Positions 24,022-37,746 of a stretch of DNA of 64,000 bases are shown one piece after another. The stretch comes from Anseranas semipalmata. Its lineage: Eukaryota; Chordata; Aves; Anseriformes; Anseranatidae. The stretch covers positions 521,059-585,058 of the forward strand of contig VXAA01003386.1 in the NCBI GenBank assembly GCA_013399115.1, written 5' to 3'. The position numbers and the translations under genes are program-made. Positions within the stretch are counted from its first letter, which is position 1; every line of letters starts with the position of its first letter. Under the pieces are notes generated by a model. The model did not search any database, was not told the DNA's origin, and saw only the letters and a list, made by a program, of their open reading frames with translations.

Positions 24022-27000
24022 GTCAGAGGCTCTATTTCATAGCCATTTTTCCAGAGTCCTAAAAAGAGAAGACCATCTCCACCTTGTAAATAAGTCCAAG
24101 GCAAGGAACCTGCCTTGGGGACTTCTCTTTGCACTCTGTCCTGAGCCCAAGCAGCTTTCTCTTTCCCTAGTGACAGGGACCACTGGGCCCTGGTGCTTTA
24201 GCTGGGCACATCCCTCTGGGAGAGGGCAGGATGCAGCTTTTCTCCCAAGGGGGACAAATTACTGAGTTTGCTCTGTGCTCTGAGAAAGAAATCCACAGGA
24301 CTTTGTCCAGACAATGTCTAATTTTTGGCATGATGTTTTTCTAGCCTGGGGTTGCATGCTATAGAGTTGAAGATGTTTTCTGCTGAATCCCAGGTCATAG
24401 ACAGCAGAGCCTTGCTGGGGAGAAGGTGCTTTGTGGATTTGGGCTGTGTCCACCACAGTCACCACAAGCAACAGGAAAGAGGAACGGGGTGTGCTTATTG
24501 CATTCAAGGCATAGCACTCAGGTCCTGACCATTCGAGTTGGCCCAAAGGAAGCCTGTGATGTGCTGAGGGAGTCTATCTTTCAAATGGGTTACGTCGTTC
24601 ACTGAATTGGGAAGCATTTTGTAGCACAAAGACTCAAACCCCATCTCAGAAAAGGCAGGCAGGACCCATCTTAGGGCTGAAAGACAAATATATTAATCTT
24701 CTTCTCACACCTTCCTGAGCAGGGTTGAAATGTTTGCCAATTCTTAGTTTATCCAAAGTAGATAGGAGTCTGGAAAAACAAGATTATATACAGCGAACAC
24801 TTCAAAGGCAAGTGGCAATGGTTTCACGCAGCAGAAGTGGCTCTGCCTTCCCTGCACATGCAGCAGGGTGGTAAAAGCACTTGGGGAGGGGAAGCCAGAT
24901 TCACTTGTCCCCATCCCCGTCCCCGGGACAGCCCTGCCTGGCAGTCCCTGCCACCGTGTGCTTCTCCACCTCTGCAAGCTGCACTGCAGGCACGGCAACA
25001 GCTCCCTCCTTCAGCAATATTAAATCTGCATTTTGCTTCTGCCTGGCGGTTTCCTTTCATTCCAGATGGCACGTGATTAGAGTCCTAATCAGCTATTAGC
25101 TTATAAACACTGCCCCTCAGTACTGACCACCCCGTAGTAAGAAAAGGCAAAAGGGAAGAAAAAAGCATTCAGTGGGCTGACTCATTTGGGCCATACAGGT
25201 CTGTATGAATAACCAGAATTCTTTTGACTGATATTTTGTAGTGAAGGATGCTCTTATTGACACCTTGGAAAAAAAATCATTATGAGAGCTGGAGTTATAA
25301 TGTGAGGGGAAAAATACTGAAAAGGATTTGGGTTCATTCTTTCACCTTAAGCAAAGAAAACAAAGAAAAAGTAAAATTTTGTTTGCACCCAGCCACCATT
25401 CCCACCTCCGCAGGCTCTGAGTCACTCTGACATGTACAACCTAACGTGTATCCAAACCCCCTTTGGCTCCAGCAAGATCTCTCAGTCACATTCATAAACT
25501 GTCAAAAAGCGGCTGGATTTCATCATTTTCATGGCAATGATGCTGACTTTTGTCCATTTGATGATTTGGCACTACTTTCGCCAGGCGTGACAAAGAAAGG
25601 GGCTGGGGCAGGTGAAGGGATCAGAATGATACTTCAAGAAAACTGGAATTCAGATAAGACAGAAAAATACAAGAAGCTAATGAGGCAATTAGGGAGGTAG
25701 AGGACAGGGGGAGCATCCTATCCTGAAGGTATATGAAGAAAGGAGCAGAATTACAAAGTCAGATACAACCTGGTTTGGATGTGCCTCATTCAGTGTGGAG
25801 AAAAAATATCCCATTAAAACAAAACAGAGAAACTTGCTCAATGCCTGGAGCAAGGAGCACCACAGATGTGCACAGCATCTCTCACCGCTACAGTGAGCAG
25901 GGCTCCTTCCCCCAGAAGGTGCATTGGAGTTAAATTTAGGAGGGAGCCCTAGAGTCCTTCCAGAAATGGGAACAACCTGCCTTGAGCTGTTTTTAGGTTG
26001 GGACATGAAATGGGGAAAATATTTCTCTTTTTTCATCACGGGTCTGTCTTTTCTCCTCCACCCCACGATACCTTTGGGGCAGTTTGTGTCCCCGGCAGTG
26101 CTGCAGCCTTGTCCCCAGTGCCGCCGCTCTGTTGATGTGCTGCAATGTGACAGCGCTGTGCACGCCAACGCGCCCGCGCCGAGCAAGCAGGTTCTCCTTT
26201 CTTCAGGCAGCTCTGCAAGGATAAACACTTCCCGTTTCCAATTATTTCCTCCTCGTTACAACCTGGAAATCTATTTACTGCCAAATTGTCCATCTTCAGC
26301 CAGGCTACACTGAGAATCACTCATTGCTGCCCTTTCCTAAAAATAAAATCTCTCTTGCTATAGTTAGAAATGTAGTTAATTTTCCTGTTTTAGAGGAACT
26401 AATATAAAATTCGGCACAGTCTGAGGATACTCTCTGTCTTGTTGGGTCATGTTGAAATAAAAAGAAGAAAAGATGTCAAATCTCAGGCTACTTTTGAAAG
26501 AGATAATTGATTTGTGTAACCTAGGTCCTTTGAAGCACCAATAGAAACCCTTTACTACACATAGCTTAATGATTTCTCAGGATGTCAGACAAATCAGATC
26601 TGCCTCTACAGGTAGAAAGAATGTATTCATATGATATTTTATTCATACAAGGCTGCATGGACACAGCACTGATAATATGGCATCTGCATACGCTGAAGGC
26701 ACGGGAGGTGACACCGCTCAGCTTAGGGTCCCTCTGACAGCATCATGGAGGGCTCAGACTTTTGCACAGCCCTTTCTGGGCAGGCTTTGCCCCCAACCCT
26801 GACCTGAAGGGCTCATGTTTCGTTTGCTACCAGAACCGTCCTATAAATAGGATCCTAGGCTAACCCTTCAGACAGCTGATCCCAGCCTCTTTCCCAGCCT
26901 CCATGACTCTGCCTGAGCATCTCCAGGTCAGAAATTGGTATCAGCATGTCCCTGAAGGGTGTTGTGGAGCCGTTTTGACAGGATAGAAAATTTAGGGTTA

Positions 27001-27463
27001 GAGCCATGAGACGTTCCACATCTTGGACAGCCTGGGAAGCTGGTTTCCTCACAAAAGGAAGAAGAAAGGAGTAATCTGAACCGAAACACTTTGTATGAGT
27101 CTATTAATGTTTGACTGCTGGTGCCCAGAAAGAGGATGTTAGTAATGAATTATTGCTGAAAGCAGTACCCGGCCTGGAGGGGAGGACACAGTATGACAAC
27201 TAAAGCAGCGAGGCATGGATGTAAGCACCAGAACCAGAGACATCTGCCAGTAAGTTTCCATCATAACTTTTACACTTAAACCAAAATAATTCAGAAGCTG
27301 CAAAGATGCCTTGCACAACTTAATACGGATGTGATGATCTGTTCCCTTATGTGCATTTCCTTTCCAGAAGGTGATATCTCCAGGGGTACCAAGCAATGCA
27401 CTGCTACCCCCATGACTTTATTTACTTGTCTAATGGAAACATCACCTGCCAGAAGAGATGGGG

Positions 27464-27490
27464 AAAAACAAACAAACAAACAAATAAAAC
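27464..27490. repeat. (AAAC)n microsatellite
   Basis: Tandem AAAC units leading into AAATAAAAC. Confidence 0.85.
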
Positions 27491-29837
27491 ACCTTTCTTG
27501 TTAGGTTGGTTGTGTTTGTGATACATGTTAAACAAATATCGGTGAGCAGGCTGGGACCATCTAGCTTAGCCCATCTTGCAAATAGATCCATTCAATGTGT
27601 CAATGATATGCCGAAAGGAAGGAAGGCTGGCTGTAGAGGCCCTACTTCTTTTTGAAGATAAAGTGCCTGAAGTTTCTCAGAAATATTCAGTGTTTGCAAG
27701 TTCATGCAGGATCATAAAATTGAGATCTAAGAGACCGTGGATCTTTCTCTTCCACTGGCTAAAAAGCTAACCAAAGTATAGAATGAGATGTATTACAGAA
27801 TCTTAAATGAGAACCACCTAAGGAAAAGCATATGACCTTAAATTTAAAAATATGCCTAATCAGAGCTTGCTGCTAAGAAGCTCATTATTACACTCTCTAA
27901 GAAACTGCCAATATAACCATGCATTTTCTCTTCTCCAGCAAGAGTGACAGTGCCTCTGGTCAATGCCATTAGACTAAGGCTCCTGGAAGTCTTTGAAATG
28001 TTTTTCTTTCAGAATGAAAGGGAATGAGTCAGATCGAAGTTGAATAATGTGGGCTAAAAAGCCCCTCTTTTCCTCTTCCACTTCCTAATTAAGATTAGTG
28101 TGTAATCTGCATGAAGACCAAGGTTCAGCAAAACCAAGAAATGGAAGTGCTGCAAATACAGGGCAAGAACCTTTCTTTGCTAATTGAAGCTTTTCAAGTA
28201 GCCTCCACAAGCCACAAAGAGAAAAATTACCCTCCGGGACTGGTTGAGTAGGACAAGGAGAATCTCCTTGGAGGAGAAAGGGAAAAGAAAATATTCTGAG
28301 TGATATTTCTGATGGAAAATTTCCAACTCACTTGTAGTGTCTGTACAAACTTTCCAGCTTTTTACTTGACCTGGGGTTGGTGACATTCACCCTAATCATC
28401 AGCCTGAACATCCAACCCAGCCGTTTCCAGGCTTTAGAGCAGCCTTTGAAGGAAATAACACTGACTGTTCTTTGGGGATAGTCAAGTGTGACTGAATACA
28501 TGACTATGATCATTTCACATGAATATGATCATTTCTTCCAGAGCAAACACCGTGCTGTGAAAATTGAGCAGCTGAGGATTCAGAAGGTCTTTGCTGCTGC
28601 CTTTTTTTTTTTTTGCAGACAGAAGTTAGGGAGCAGAGGCAATGCTGGGTGCTGCAGACCTGCCTGGCTGAATGTTTGCTTGCTCTCTGCTTGCTTGGCA
28701 GAACAATTTGTCACAGCAAACGAGAGCAACCTGGGGACTGCTCTAAACTGTGCCAGGTTCAGCCTGGGGTACAGAAAAGGAAGAAAACTGTGTTTTGCAA
28801 TAGTTCACTTAAGTGGGGACTTAGTCCTTTTGTCCTGCTGTCTCAAATCATCTCTATCGTGCCATATTGCATCCCTTGCACAAAAACTGACCCTGACTCC
28901 TCTGCTCCTAGCATCTGGTGGGTATTAAACTGTGGCCTTGTGGAAGCGAGGTGGGCCAAGGGGATAAGTAATTATCCTTCGGTGTGGCGAGACAGTATGG
29001 GGGAAGGGAGAAAGAGATTAAAATAATCTTTTTGGAAAATGGATCAAAAAGCTCTAAGCAGAGATTATCCACAGCCCAAGCCGGGCCCAACGCTAAACAT
29101 TAAATAAATAAAAAAAATCTATTAAAATGAAAAGTTGGAAGATTGACATAAACCCCACAAAATACAGATATTCACGGCTAGCTCGCTGCCTGGCTGTTCA
29201 GGCCAACAGCAGCAGCAGAATGACAACAGCCAGCTTAGACTCAGCAGGGTGCCCTGTGAATCTGTTCCACTAATCACCTCCTCCCACGGGCTTATTATTA
29301 TCTTGTGTGGGTAAAATCAGCTTTTTCCTGGTATATCCCGGTACAGGGCTGCCAAGAAACTCTAGTAGTGCTTTTCCACTCGTGGCAGATTAGGGCAATC
29401 CGTCTTTAAAGAAGGCCAGGAGCTCACAAGTTGCACAAAAGATGAGTGGATGGTTTCATGATTTCCAAATTCATGACAACAGAGTCTTCTGCTACTTTCT
29501 TTAGCACAAGAGAAGAAATCCACAGAGAAAGTGTGCAATTACCAGTTCCCCACCTGGTGCTGGGGAACCCCAGCAGAGCCAGGGTGAATTTTTGAGGACA
29601 GGCAGAAGGTCAGAGCATTTTCATGTCACCAGGAGCATCTCCAGGGGATACTCCCTCTCTCTTCTAGCACATAGAAACCCCAATATCTGGAAAGTGAGGC
29701 TGCACCTACCACTGCTGGTAACTCCTGAACAGCTCTCTCATCCCAGTGAGAGTGAAGGGGGAAATTCAGAGACTTGGACAAGAAATGGGAACGTTACTGT
29801 TTGTCTTCAGTTTCTAGATTTCCACAAAAAAAAAAAA

Positions 29838-29838
29838 N
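29838..29838. other. single ambiguous base (N) after an A-run
   Basis: One unresolved base at the end of a poly-A stretch, probably a sequencing ambiguity. Confidence 0.98.
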
Positions 29839-30576
29839 TATTTCATGACTCCGTTTGCTTAAAATAAAATGCTGTGAGTCAGAGGGAAATTGGCAGCAAG
29901 TTCAAGTGGGCAATGCTGAAAAATGCAGCCATGGCTTTCTTCAAGGTAAAATGCCATGGAATAAAGTAACTGACAAAGGATTCCAGAGTCAAGGTGGCAA
30001 CTGACCATTCATGAACACTCAGATGAAAGCTCAGAATGCCCCAATTTCTTTTTTATGAAGGAATTATGCTTCAAGTTACACACAGGGAATGGGTCAACCC
30101 CTAGGAACCTCTTTGCCTGCACGTTGTAGGCAGGAGCAATAGAGGGGCTGTCTGCCATCCAGCCTCTCTGTGCATCCAGGCACAGGAAAGCAAAGTAAAA
30201 AGTTCATTTTACACTGTTGGATTGTTTTTCCTCCTCCTCATCTCCCTGACTCGCTGCTGATTTTGTTCGCTCGCATCAGGCCATCTCCCAGGCACGGATC
30301 CAGTCCAAAGCCCGGGCTGCTCATCTGCATCCCTCTTTCACTCAAGGAGTAAATACAACCCTTTTCCCCTGGCTGTGCTGAGTCATTATTTTGCCATAAA
30401 GGACAGTCTGTTCTGCAAAAGGAAAACGGGTCTCGGAGGGGCATTTTTCTATGCTTTGTCAGACACAGAATATGTATAGACATGCGTGTAAACAGAAAAG
30501 GCAGCGTCGGTCCCAGCAGGGGTGAGGAGGGAGCAGAACAAAAGCTCAGACGTCAGAAAGGATTTAGAGCGATCAG

Positions 30577-30704
30577 GAAATGAAAGGAAGGGCGATTGGA
30601 GATGAGGAGAGGGAAAGGGAGACTGGAGAGGGGGAAAAATGTGGGGGAAGAGGGAAAAAAGAATGGGAAGGGAAGGGGGGGCAGGCAGGCAAAGGAAAAT
30701 GAAA
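30577..30704 (+). repeat. purine-rich (GA-rich) tract
   Basis: About 128 bases, strongly dominated by A and G on the + strand with only scattered pyrimidines. It includes GGGAAAGGGAGACTGGAGAG and a G-run at 30,674-30,681. It has no regular unit. Confidence 0.8.
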
Positions 30705-32409
30705 TTGCAAAGTGACTAAGAGCAGCCGGGCGGAAGGCTGTGTTCTGGGGGATGAGAGGACCAGAGTTTCAGCAGACAGAGCCCAACGCGTGCATTTGGA
30801 CAGCGATGACCTCCCTTTGAGGCTCAGCCCAGCCCGGCCTGTAGGCAGAGCCAGGGCAACAACCGTTTTCTAACGACCTGCATTGCAGGGCTCCGCGGGG
30901 GGGATGTGGAGGCCAGAGCTTAATTCCTGCTGCTTCCCTTTTCCCTAGGGAAATCCACAGCCCCTTTGTCTTCCAAAGCCATCTCTGCATAAAGCAGGGG
31001 TACAGTGAGGTGCCCCCCATCCACGGGGCTGGTGGCAGGGCTGGGGCACAGCACAGGCAGCGCAATGTGGGGACAATCACGGGAGAGCATGTGTTGCTCC
31101 TTTTATTATTGTTTATTTTCTCCACAAATGAAGCAAGGACTTGGTTAAACAAAGCAGCAAAAGCACAACATTGCTTTACTTTCCAGCAAAAGCTGCTCCT
31201 TCTCTAGCCTGCTTTCTGCTGGAGGTCCATGGCAGGATACCTGGGGAGCCCAGCAGGTCCAAAAGTGCCTCCCTCCCTCCCCATCCATACACCTCATGCA
31301 GGAGGGCAGACCTGAAGGTCAAGGAAGACTTTACAGGAATCCCTCCTGCAAATGAACCCCTGCCCAGCAATAGCAGGCAGGGCTGGAAGCGAACCCCTTG
31401 GGGCAGCTGAGCCCTGTCTGCCTCCGAAGTAGCAGCAGGCTTATTTTACACCAGAGACTTTCTCCCTGTGTTTTTTCACAGTGCCTAGGACGGCGAAGCC
31501 CTGTCTTTCAGCTCTTGAGACATAAATAAATGAATAGAGATGATTCTCCCCTGCCTGTGTGTTTCCAATTACCCTGCAATAGGCTTGCCACCTGCCTCAG
31601 CCCCTCTTACATTATGTAGTAGCACAAAACTGTTATTTTGTACTGAATTAGAATGAAATTCCTGGATTATGCACGAAAAGAAATCTTAAAGGCAAGAACA
31701 TGCACAAAGAGCAGGGGAACAAGGAAGGATGTGTGGCACTCACGAGGCGAGGAGTTAGACTCAAGGTCAGTAAATCAATCACCATCCAGGAGACAGAGAA
31801 GAAATTGGACAATGCAGAGTCTCTCTGACATGTCGATCCTGAACAGTCATTTGGCGTGGTTCCAGTGACACAAATAAAGGGTTTCATTCCCTGCGGCACC
31901 CTGGATGTTTCTCCTCTCAGCACCTGGGCAATTCTTCTACCCACAGTTGAGACAGCTTTCATAATCCATCATTACACTTACTTGAGCCTCTCGCCCAGCC
32001 ATCACACACGTCAGCACTCGCGGTGTCGTGGACATCACATTTCACATCTCTCGGACGTGTCCTTCCCCTTGCAGGGCTGATTTGCCCTCAGGTTTCTGTC
32101 CACAGCATGTCAGCACCATAAATTATTACTTCCAAGTGAAAACCTGGGGCCGCTGAGACAGCCCAAAGTCTCTCTTCCACCACTTACCTTCAGCACTGTA
32201 CAACTTTAACTTTCATCTAGCAGCTAAAAAAAATAACGATCTGCTGCTGCCTTTTGTTTTTGCCAAGACTAGAGTTGATTTGATTGACATGAATTCTGTG
32301 TAACATATGTGTATTTATTTAAAATACCACCCTGCCTGCCCTCTGCTAGGAATAGCTCCTGTTGACACCAGCCACACTAATTGTCTGTGCAAATGAATCC
32401 AAATATCCA

Positions 32410-32432
32410 ATAAAATAAAATAAAATAAAATA
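32410..32432. repeat. (AAAAT)n short microsatellite
   Basis: Four copies of the same pentanucleotide as at 23,931. Confidence 0.85.
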
Positions 32433-32670
32433 TCAGCACATACAATCTTTACAAGAATTTTTAGAGCCAGCCAGGTAAAGAAGGTGGTGTCCAAATGCAT
32501 ATTGCTATTTAAAATTGGTGCAACTCCTTCATATCCCAGGGGAACATGATTCATAGGACCATATCACTGCACCAAGGCTTAAACGTGTCATACAATTAAA
32601 TATGATTAACTAGCTTCCCCAGATCAATGCAGTCATCTCATTTTAGCCACTTTTCAGCATGACTGTTGGG

Positions 32671-32693
32671 AAAAAAACAAACAAACAAACAAC
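32671..32693. repeat. (AAAC)n microsatellite
   Basis: An A-run followed by four AAAC units. Confidence 0.85.
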
Positions 32694-33333
32694 ATTTTAT
32701 CGACTGGCTAACCATGGGGGAAGAGGAGGAAACATCTTCATTTGTTGTTGGAACAAATGAGCTGCCCAGTAGATGGCAAAGACTCAACTGGGTGTTAATG
32801 CTAACACCTGCGGTCAGGACATGGCCAATTCTCCAACTGCTGTGACCAAGTCAATTTTTTGAGGGTGGTGCTGACCCACAATGAGCATTGCTTGAAACAA
32901 AACCAAGGGAGCGCTGCTCAGGCTGCCTTAGGGTTTGTCTGGGCCTTACCCTTTCCACTTCACTTAACTTGGTTTCTTTCTGTCTGCAGGAAAAGCAAAC
33001 CTTGTTATCCCACTGACAAGATGACATGTGCAAGCTTGTGCCAGTCCAGATGACAGAGGAAGAATCTTGTTCCAGCAAACCCCATGCTGATATGCTGCTT
33101 CAGAGCAAGAGCCAGAAATCGGGCCCAAAAAACAAAATCAGTAACTGCATTTCCAGATTTTCTAGCTTGCTCTGCTTCCCCATTTTATTTGCTTTTGATT
33201 AAAGTCAAGCTCTTTTTAAGAAAAACTCCTGCCAACCACTGAGACATGAGTATCTGAGAATTAGTGCAGTCTTTAATTTCCAAGGTGAATAATGGTAAGC
33301 GAAGAACTTTTGACCAGGGGCAATTTACTTCAG

Positions 33334-33349
33334 AATATATATATATATT
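33334..33349. repeat. short (AT)n run
   Basis: A dinucleotide AT stretch of about 16 bases. Confidence 0.7.
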
Positions 33350-36300
33350 TTTAATCTGTCAGTCAAAAAGTATGTTTGCAGTGGGCCTACCAGTGCCCCT
33401 CTGCCATTCCTCTGCATAAACAGACAGCGTGGTTCCTCTTGTGAGACCTCATTACGCCTTGTGGAGTAAAGATTTGTCAGCAAGTGGCCTTGTGCAGGCA
33501 AGCAATTCTGTGGTGTTCTGCTTGTATTGCAAGATAGGCCCACTGGATCACATCCTTCAAGGCAAACAATGCCTTCAGAGCCTGAAACAACTTGGAAATA
33601 AACTCCGTTATATGCATGCAAGCAGACTGCGCACCTCCAAAGCAGTGCTGCAAGTCCCTGGGAAACCGCCTGGAGACATTGGCTGGAGTTTTCAGGTGGG
33701 TGTAATGTGAACAGCTTGGTAAAGAAAATCATCGGGAGGGAAACCCTGGACAAATTGGTATTGCTAGGTGTAAAAAACTAAGACAGGAGTGATAGTCAAC
33801 AGGGAACCAGCAGTTACCTGGGTGTGTGAGAAATAGTAAGTGCTGCTGTGCAGGAAAAGAACTCACTTCCCACCGAGAGCTGGTGCCTGCTCAGTGACAC
33901 CTGCAGACGCTCAGAAGAGCATCGGGGAGCTCAGGGACTTTCACGTTGTAACGAAGAGCATATTTTGGGTTGCCTCTTCACTCCTCATGTGCATGCTTCT
34001 CTTCTCCACACCTCCCCATGTGAATCCTCAAGTCTGTAGTAACTTGCTGCTGCCCAAACACTGTTAGAAAGGTTTGGGAACAGACAACCCGCTGCACTCC
34101 CTCCTCTCCCCCCTCAGCTCCCATCCTCTCCTGCACATCTTGAAAGCCAACATGGCATAAATTGCAAGCAAAAGTGGCTTGGAGAGAGTGCAAGCCACAT
34201 CTAATGACACCACTCAGCCCCTAAATGGTTGTCACTCCTGTTACAGAATTAGTCCTGACAAGGAGTCATTATCCCTGCAGCAAACACAGGCAGAGCGTGA
34301 TGCAGGCTGTCGGGGCTGAGAGAAGCTCCCAACTTTTTTCCTTTGATGGTGCTGCTCAAAAGCAAGCTGATGTTTGTCACCTTGATGAGATGCAGTGAAC
34401 GCGATGGTAATTTTCCATTGGTGTTAGCAACCCCTACTGTAACTTCACACTGAGCCACAAGCACAAGGGCTGAGCCTGTTCTTTCCTGCCATAAATTCAC
34501 CCATTTCTTCCAAGTATGACCTATTTTCTTGTTACTAGCAATGCAGCCCATCGTTAGTAACTTAAGTGCTCTCTCCTTGGTGCCTGTCCCTCCTCCACCC
34601 CCCAATCTCTTTACTCTTTCCCTCTCCTTTCCTTTCAGCACTCATCACCACCAGGCTGAATCTTCTGAGTAGGTGCTATCAACAAGAGACTCAGGATGGG
34701 GAAGAAAAGCTCTGCAGCATTAGACATCATCTTTTCAGAATTTTCCTGTCTTCACTTCATGCCCTCAAAGCTGTTGTTCTCCATGAAAATTTTGTTCTCC
34801 AGTCTTGCCCTTCCTCTTTTTTTTTTTTTTCTTTCCCTAATGGAAAAATTAAGAGCATAAAGCTAGCCATAATAGGAAGCTTAGCTTGACCTTCTGCCTG
34901 ATTCTTAAGACGTTGAGTAAAAGAATATGAGTCCACACTAACAAAAGATTTGAGTTTTCAGTCAACACTAATGCTTGTTTATAAAGACAGATTTTCCCTA
35001 GCAGCAACCTTTCCTCTCCACAGTTCCCAGCTGATATTAACTCATACTTGGTAGGTGCCTTCCTATAGGTGCTCAGTGTTCAGCATATATCTGCAGGACC
35101 AGCCCCTTTGCATTATGCAAAGCAGGTTCACCTGGTTCTGTAGACTCCTTATGGAGGTTGTGGATTTTTTTCCTGGCTCTTCTTACTTCGTGAGTGAACA
35201 GCAATTTAATTGTAATTTTTCCTTGTGAATAATGAAGAGAACAAAACAATTGGATTGTTTCCTTTGTACCTCTAGCATTAAGGAATTAGCAGCCTGGACA
35301 TCCCATGGATGTCCTCTGAAAATGTATGAGTGCTGGGAAACTTCTCCTTGCTGTAGATGGGTCTTTCTTCTAGCCTGTAGACTGTGTGTTGTTACAATTT
35401 GTCTGTCTCTGCTTTTCTTCTATGCCCTGTGTTCAGCATTGCTGAATGGTCCAATAGTAAAATCCCCCTGGCAGCTCCTGGAAGACTTTGGTGTAGATAC
35501 TCCTGGCTTCTCTGCATCTATGACTAGGTGTAATCAGAGCAATGTATTGTGGATGTAATTAACAGAAGGCTTACATCAAGTGAACCAAAATCCCAGTTAA
35601 AGTTCGCATGTCCTGTCAAACACACATATGGGAAGACCTGTCCAGGCCTCAGTGCTTACTTAGAAAGCTATGTCTTAGCATTGAGAATCATCCTAAAAGA
35701 TCCCAGCCATGAGATCTTTTGCATGAGATCCTCATATGTATGAGGAGGAACCAGACAGGGAATCCCCTGTTCCTGCCTGGTGGGGTGGATGGCGCGTAAC
35801 TGCGAGCAGCATTTGGCCTTGATTCTCCATTTCCACATATTGCATGTAGGTTGCAAGAAGGGCTATCCTCTTGTTGTGGGAAGAGTCACCAGATGGTGCT
35901 CTTACACATGGCCGTAGCAGGTTGTTTACTGCACATGCTGTACCAGAGAGCTGCCTTGCAAATTTGAGCAATCTTTTACGCAAACTGTTGTGTGCACCAG
36001 ATGACATAACCCCACATCTCTTAATGACTGCAAATGGTGGCACTGGATTAAACTGAAAAGTTGTCTTATCTTACCAGATGCATACTCTGAATCCACAGCC
36101 AAGCTAATTATACGGGATAACAAGTCTTATTTCATCATGGGCTGGGTGCACACATAGCCATTTGCTGGGTTTCACTTGTCTGGTGGCTTCTTAAACCAAG
36201 CCATCACCTGCAATTGCCTGATCATATTTATTATCTCTAAGGCATTTTCTGGACATCAGGGGTCAGCTCTGCTTTATCATGGCTACTCTAGGAACTTGTA

Positions 36301-36660
36301 ACCAGCACTAAACAGGAATCATTCATCTAGTCTACCAGAACCAAATTTTACACAGCTCTTGAAGACCTCATATCACTGACTTCTAACAGCAAACCAGTCT
36401 GGGACAACCCAAGTCTCTTCCTGTCACATTAGGGCTTTACAAGTATCTGAAAAGCTGAATTGCACAAACAAATGCAGGCATTTTCTTGTCTTCTTGAACT
36501 CCTGAGAAAACTTGTTAGAAGAGTGGGGTTGGACTCTGAAGCTTGGTTCCACATAATTTGTCCCCTATCTCATTTGGCGCCTTTTGAAGCTTCCTTTCAC
36601 TGTTCCTCATTGCTCAGGCTCTGATGTTGCTCTCAGTGAGTGAAGATAGCCTATACATTT

Positions 36661-36663
36661 ATA

Positions 36664-36702
<39 letters not shown>

Positions 36703-36706
36703 ATGT
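36661..36706. repeat. (TG)n microsatellite with TATA interruption
   Basis: About 46 bp of TG repeat broken once by TATA. Alternating purine-pyrimidine, so potentially Z-DNA forming. Confidence 0.95.
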
Positions 36707-37746
36707 CATGCTTCGAAGAGTTTCTACTGCCTGCTTTAAAAAAACAAAAAAACTTTTAGGGGAAATGTAAATTCATAATTTCTTATGACAGTAAATTCAT
36801 GTTTATTTAACCTATTTCCTGTGCTGACTTTCAAGTCTTATCCTGGAGAAAATGTTATGCCAATGCATTATTATTTTTTCACAACTTGGACTTTCAAAAA
36901 ATGATCATCCGTGTGCTATTTTTTTTTAAATCTTCATAAACTCTAAATAGCATTTTTCTGCCTTCATCACTAGAGCAGTTAAGCACTGGCTGACTAAACT
37001 CATGGGCAGAAATATCTCATTTTGTTCAAGCTTTTAAACTTTCCTTGTCAACAAATGATTTGAGCATCTCTGCAAAGTGTAATGTCACTTTTCTACCATC
37101 TGTCATATGTCACTCTTTTTTGCTCTTACTCCCCAAGGAGAAATGTCAATCGCTGATTTATATTTCATGTTTTGAAAATCCTGTTAGGACACAAATGAAC
37201 AGAGTTTTGTGGCTCTTATTCAACTTTACAGAGGATATTAATTGTTCTCTTCCAGGCACTATGTAATTCTTCTCTACTGGCATATTGTCTGTCTCTTTTT
37301 TTTTTATTTTTATTTTTTATTATTATTATTTAGAAACCATACCTTCTGCTCATTTTAAAGTAAAGCAAACATAAGAAAGTAATACTCAGCAGAAATACTA
37401 ATTTTGTTGATACTGGTGGGAAGATGCTACTGTGGAATCAAAGGACTGTAGATAAGATATTAAATTAGAGGGGGAGAAACATTATAATAATTACTCAAGC
37501 CCAGGATAACCTCAGACTCACAAGGTTTGCTTTTGGAAAAAAATATTTTGTCAGAGATGATTTAAAACCATTTCCAATTAGCTCTCATTTACTGTGGAAT
37601 AAGGGCTTGCATATGGATAGACCAGAACAGCTGCTGTGTTCAGACAGAGATAGACAGAATTAAGATAACATTTGATTTTAAATCTAAGGAGGAAGGGAGG
37701 GAAGATATCTTTTTTTCTACTGCCATATATTTAAATCAATCCATTC

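Larger units (their letters stand above)
21851..37746. other. gene-free intergenic region
   Basis: No coding exon is supportable. The longest open frame (179 codons on the minus strand, 25,689-26,228) has no recognisable domain. The content is microsatellites, a purine-rich tract at 30,577-30,704, CpG patches at 26,090-26,190 and 31,990-32,060, and otherwise unique sequence. Confidence 0.6.

Noticed and set aside
25689..26228. 179-codon minus-strand open frame
   Set aside because: Spans the CpG patch, where GC-rich sequence lowers stop frequency. No domain, and no splice or promoter support.
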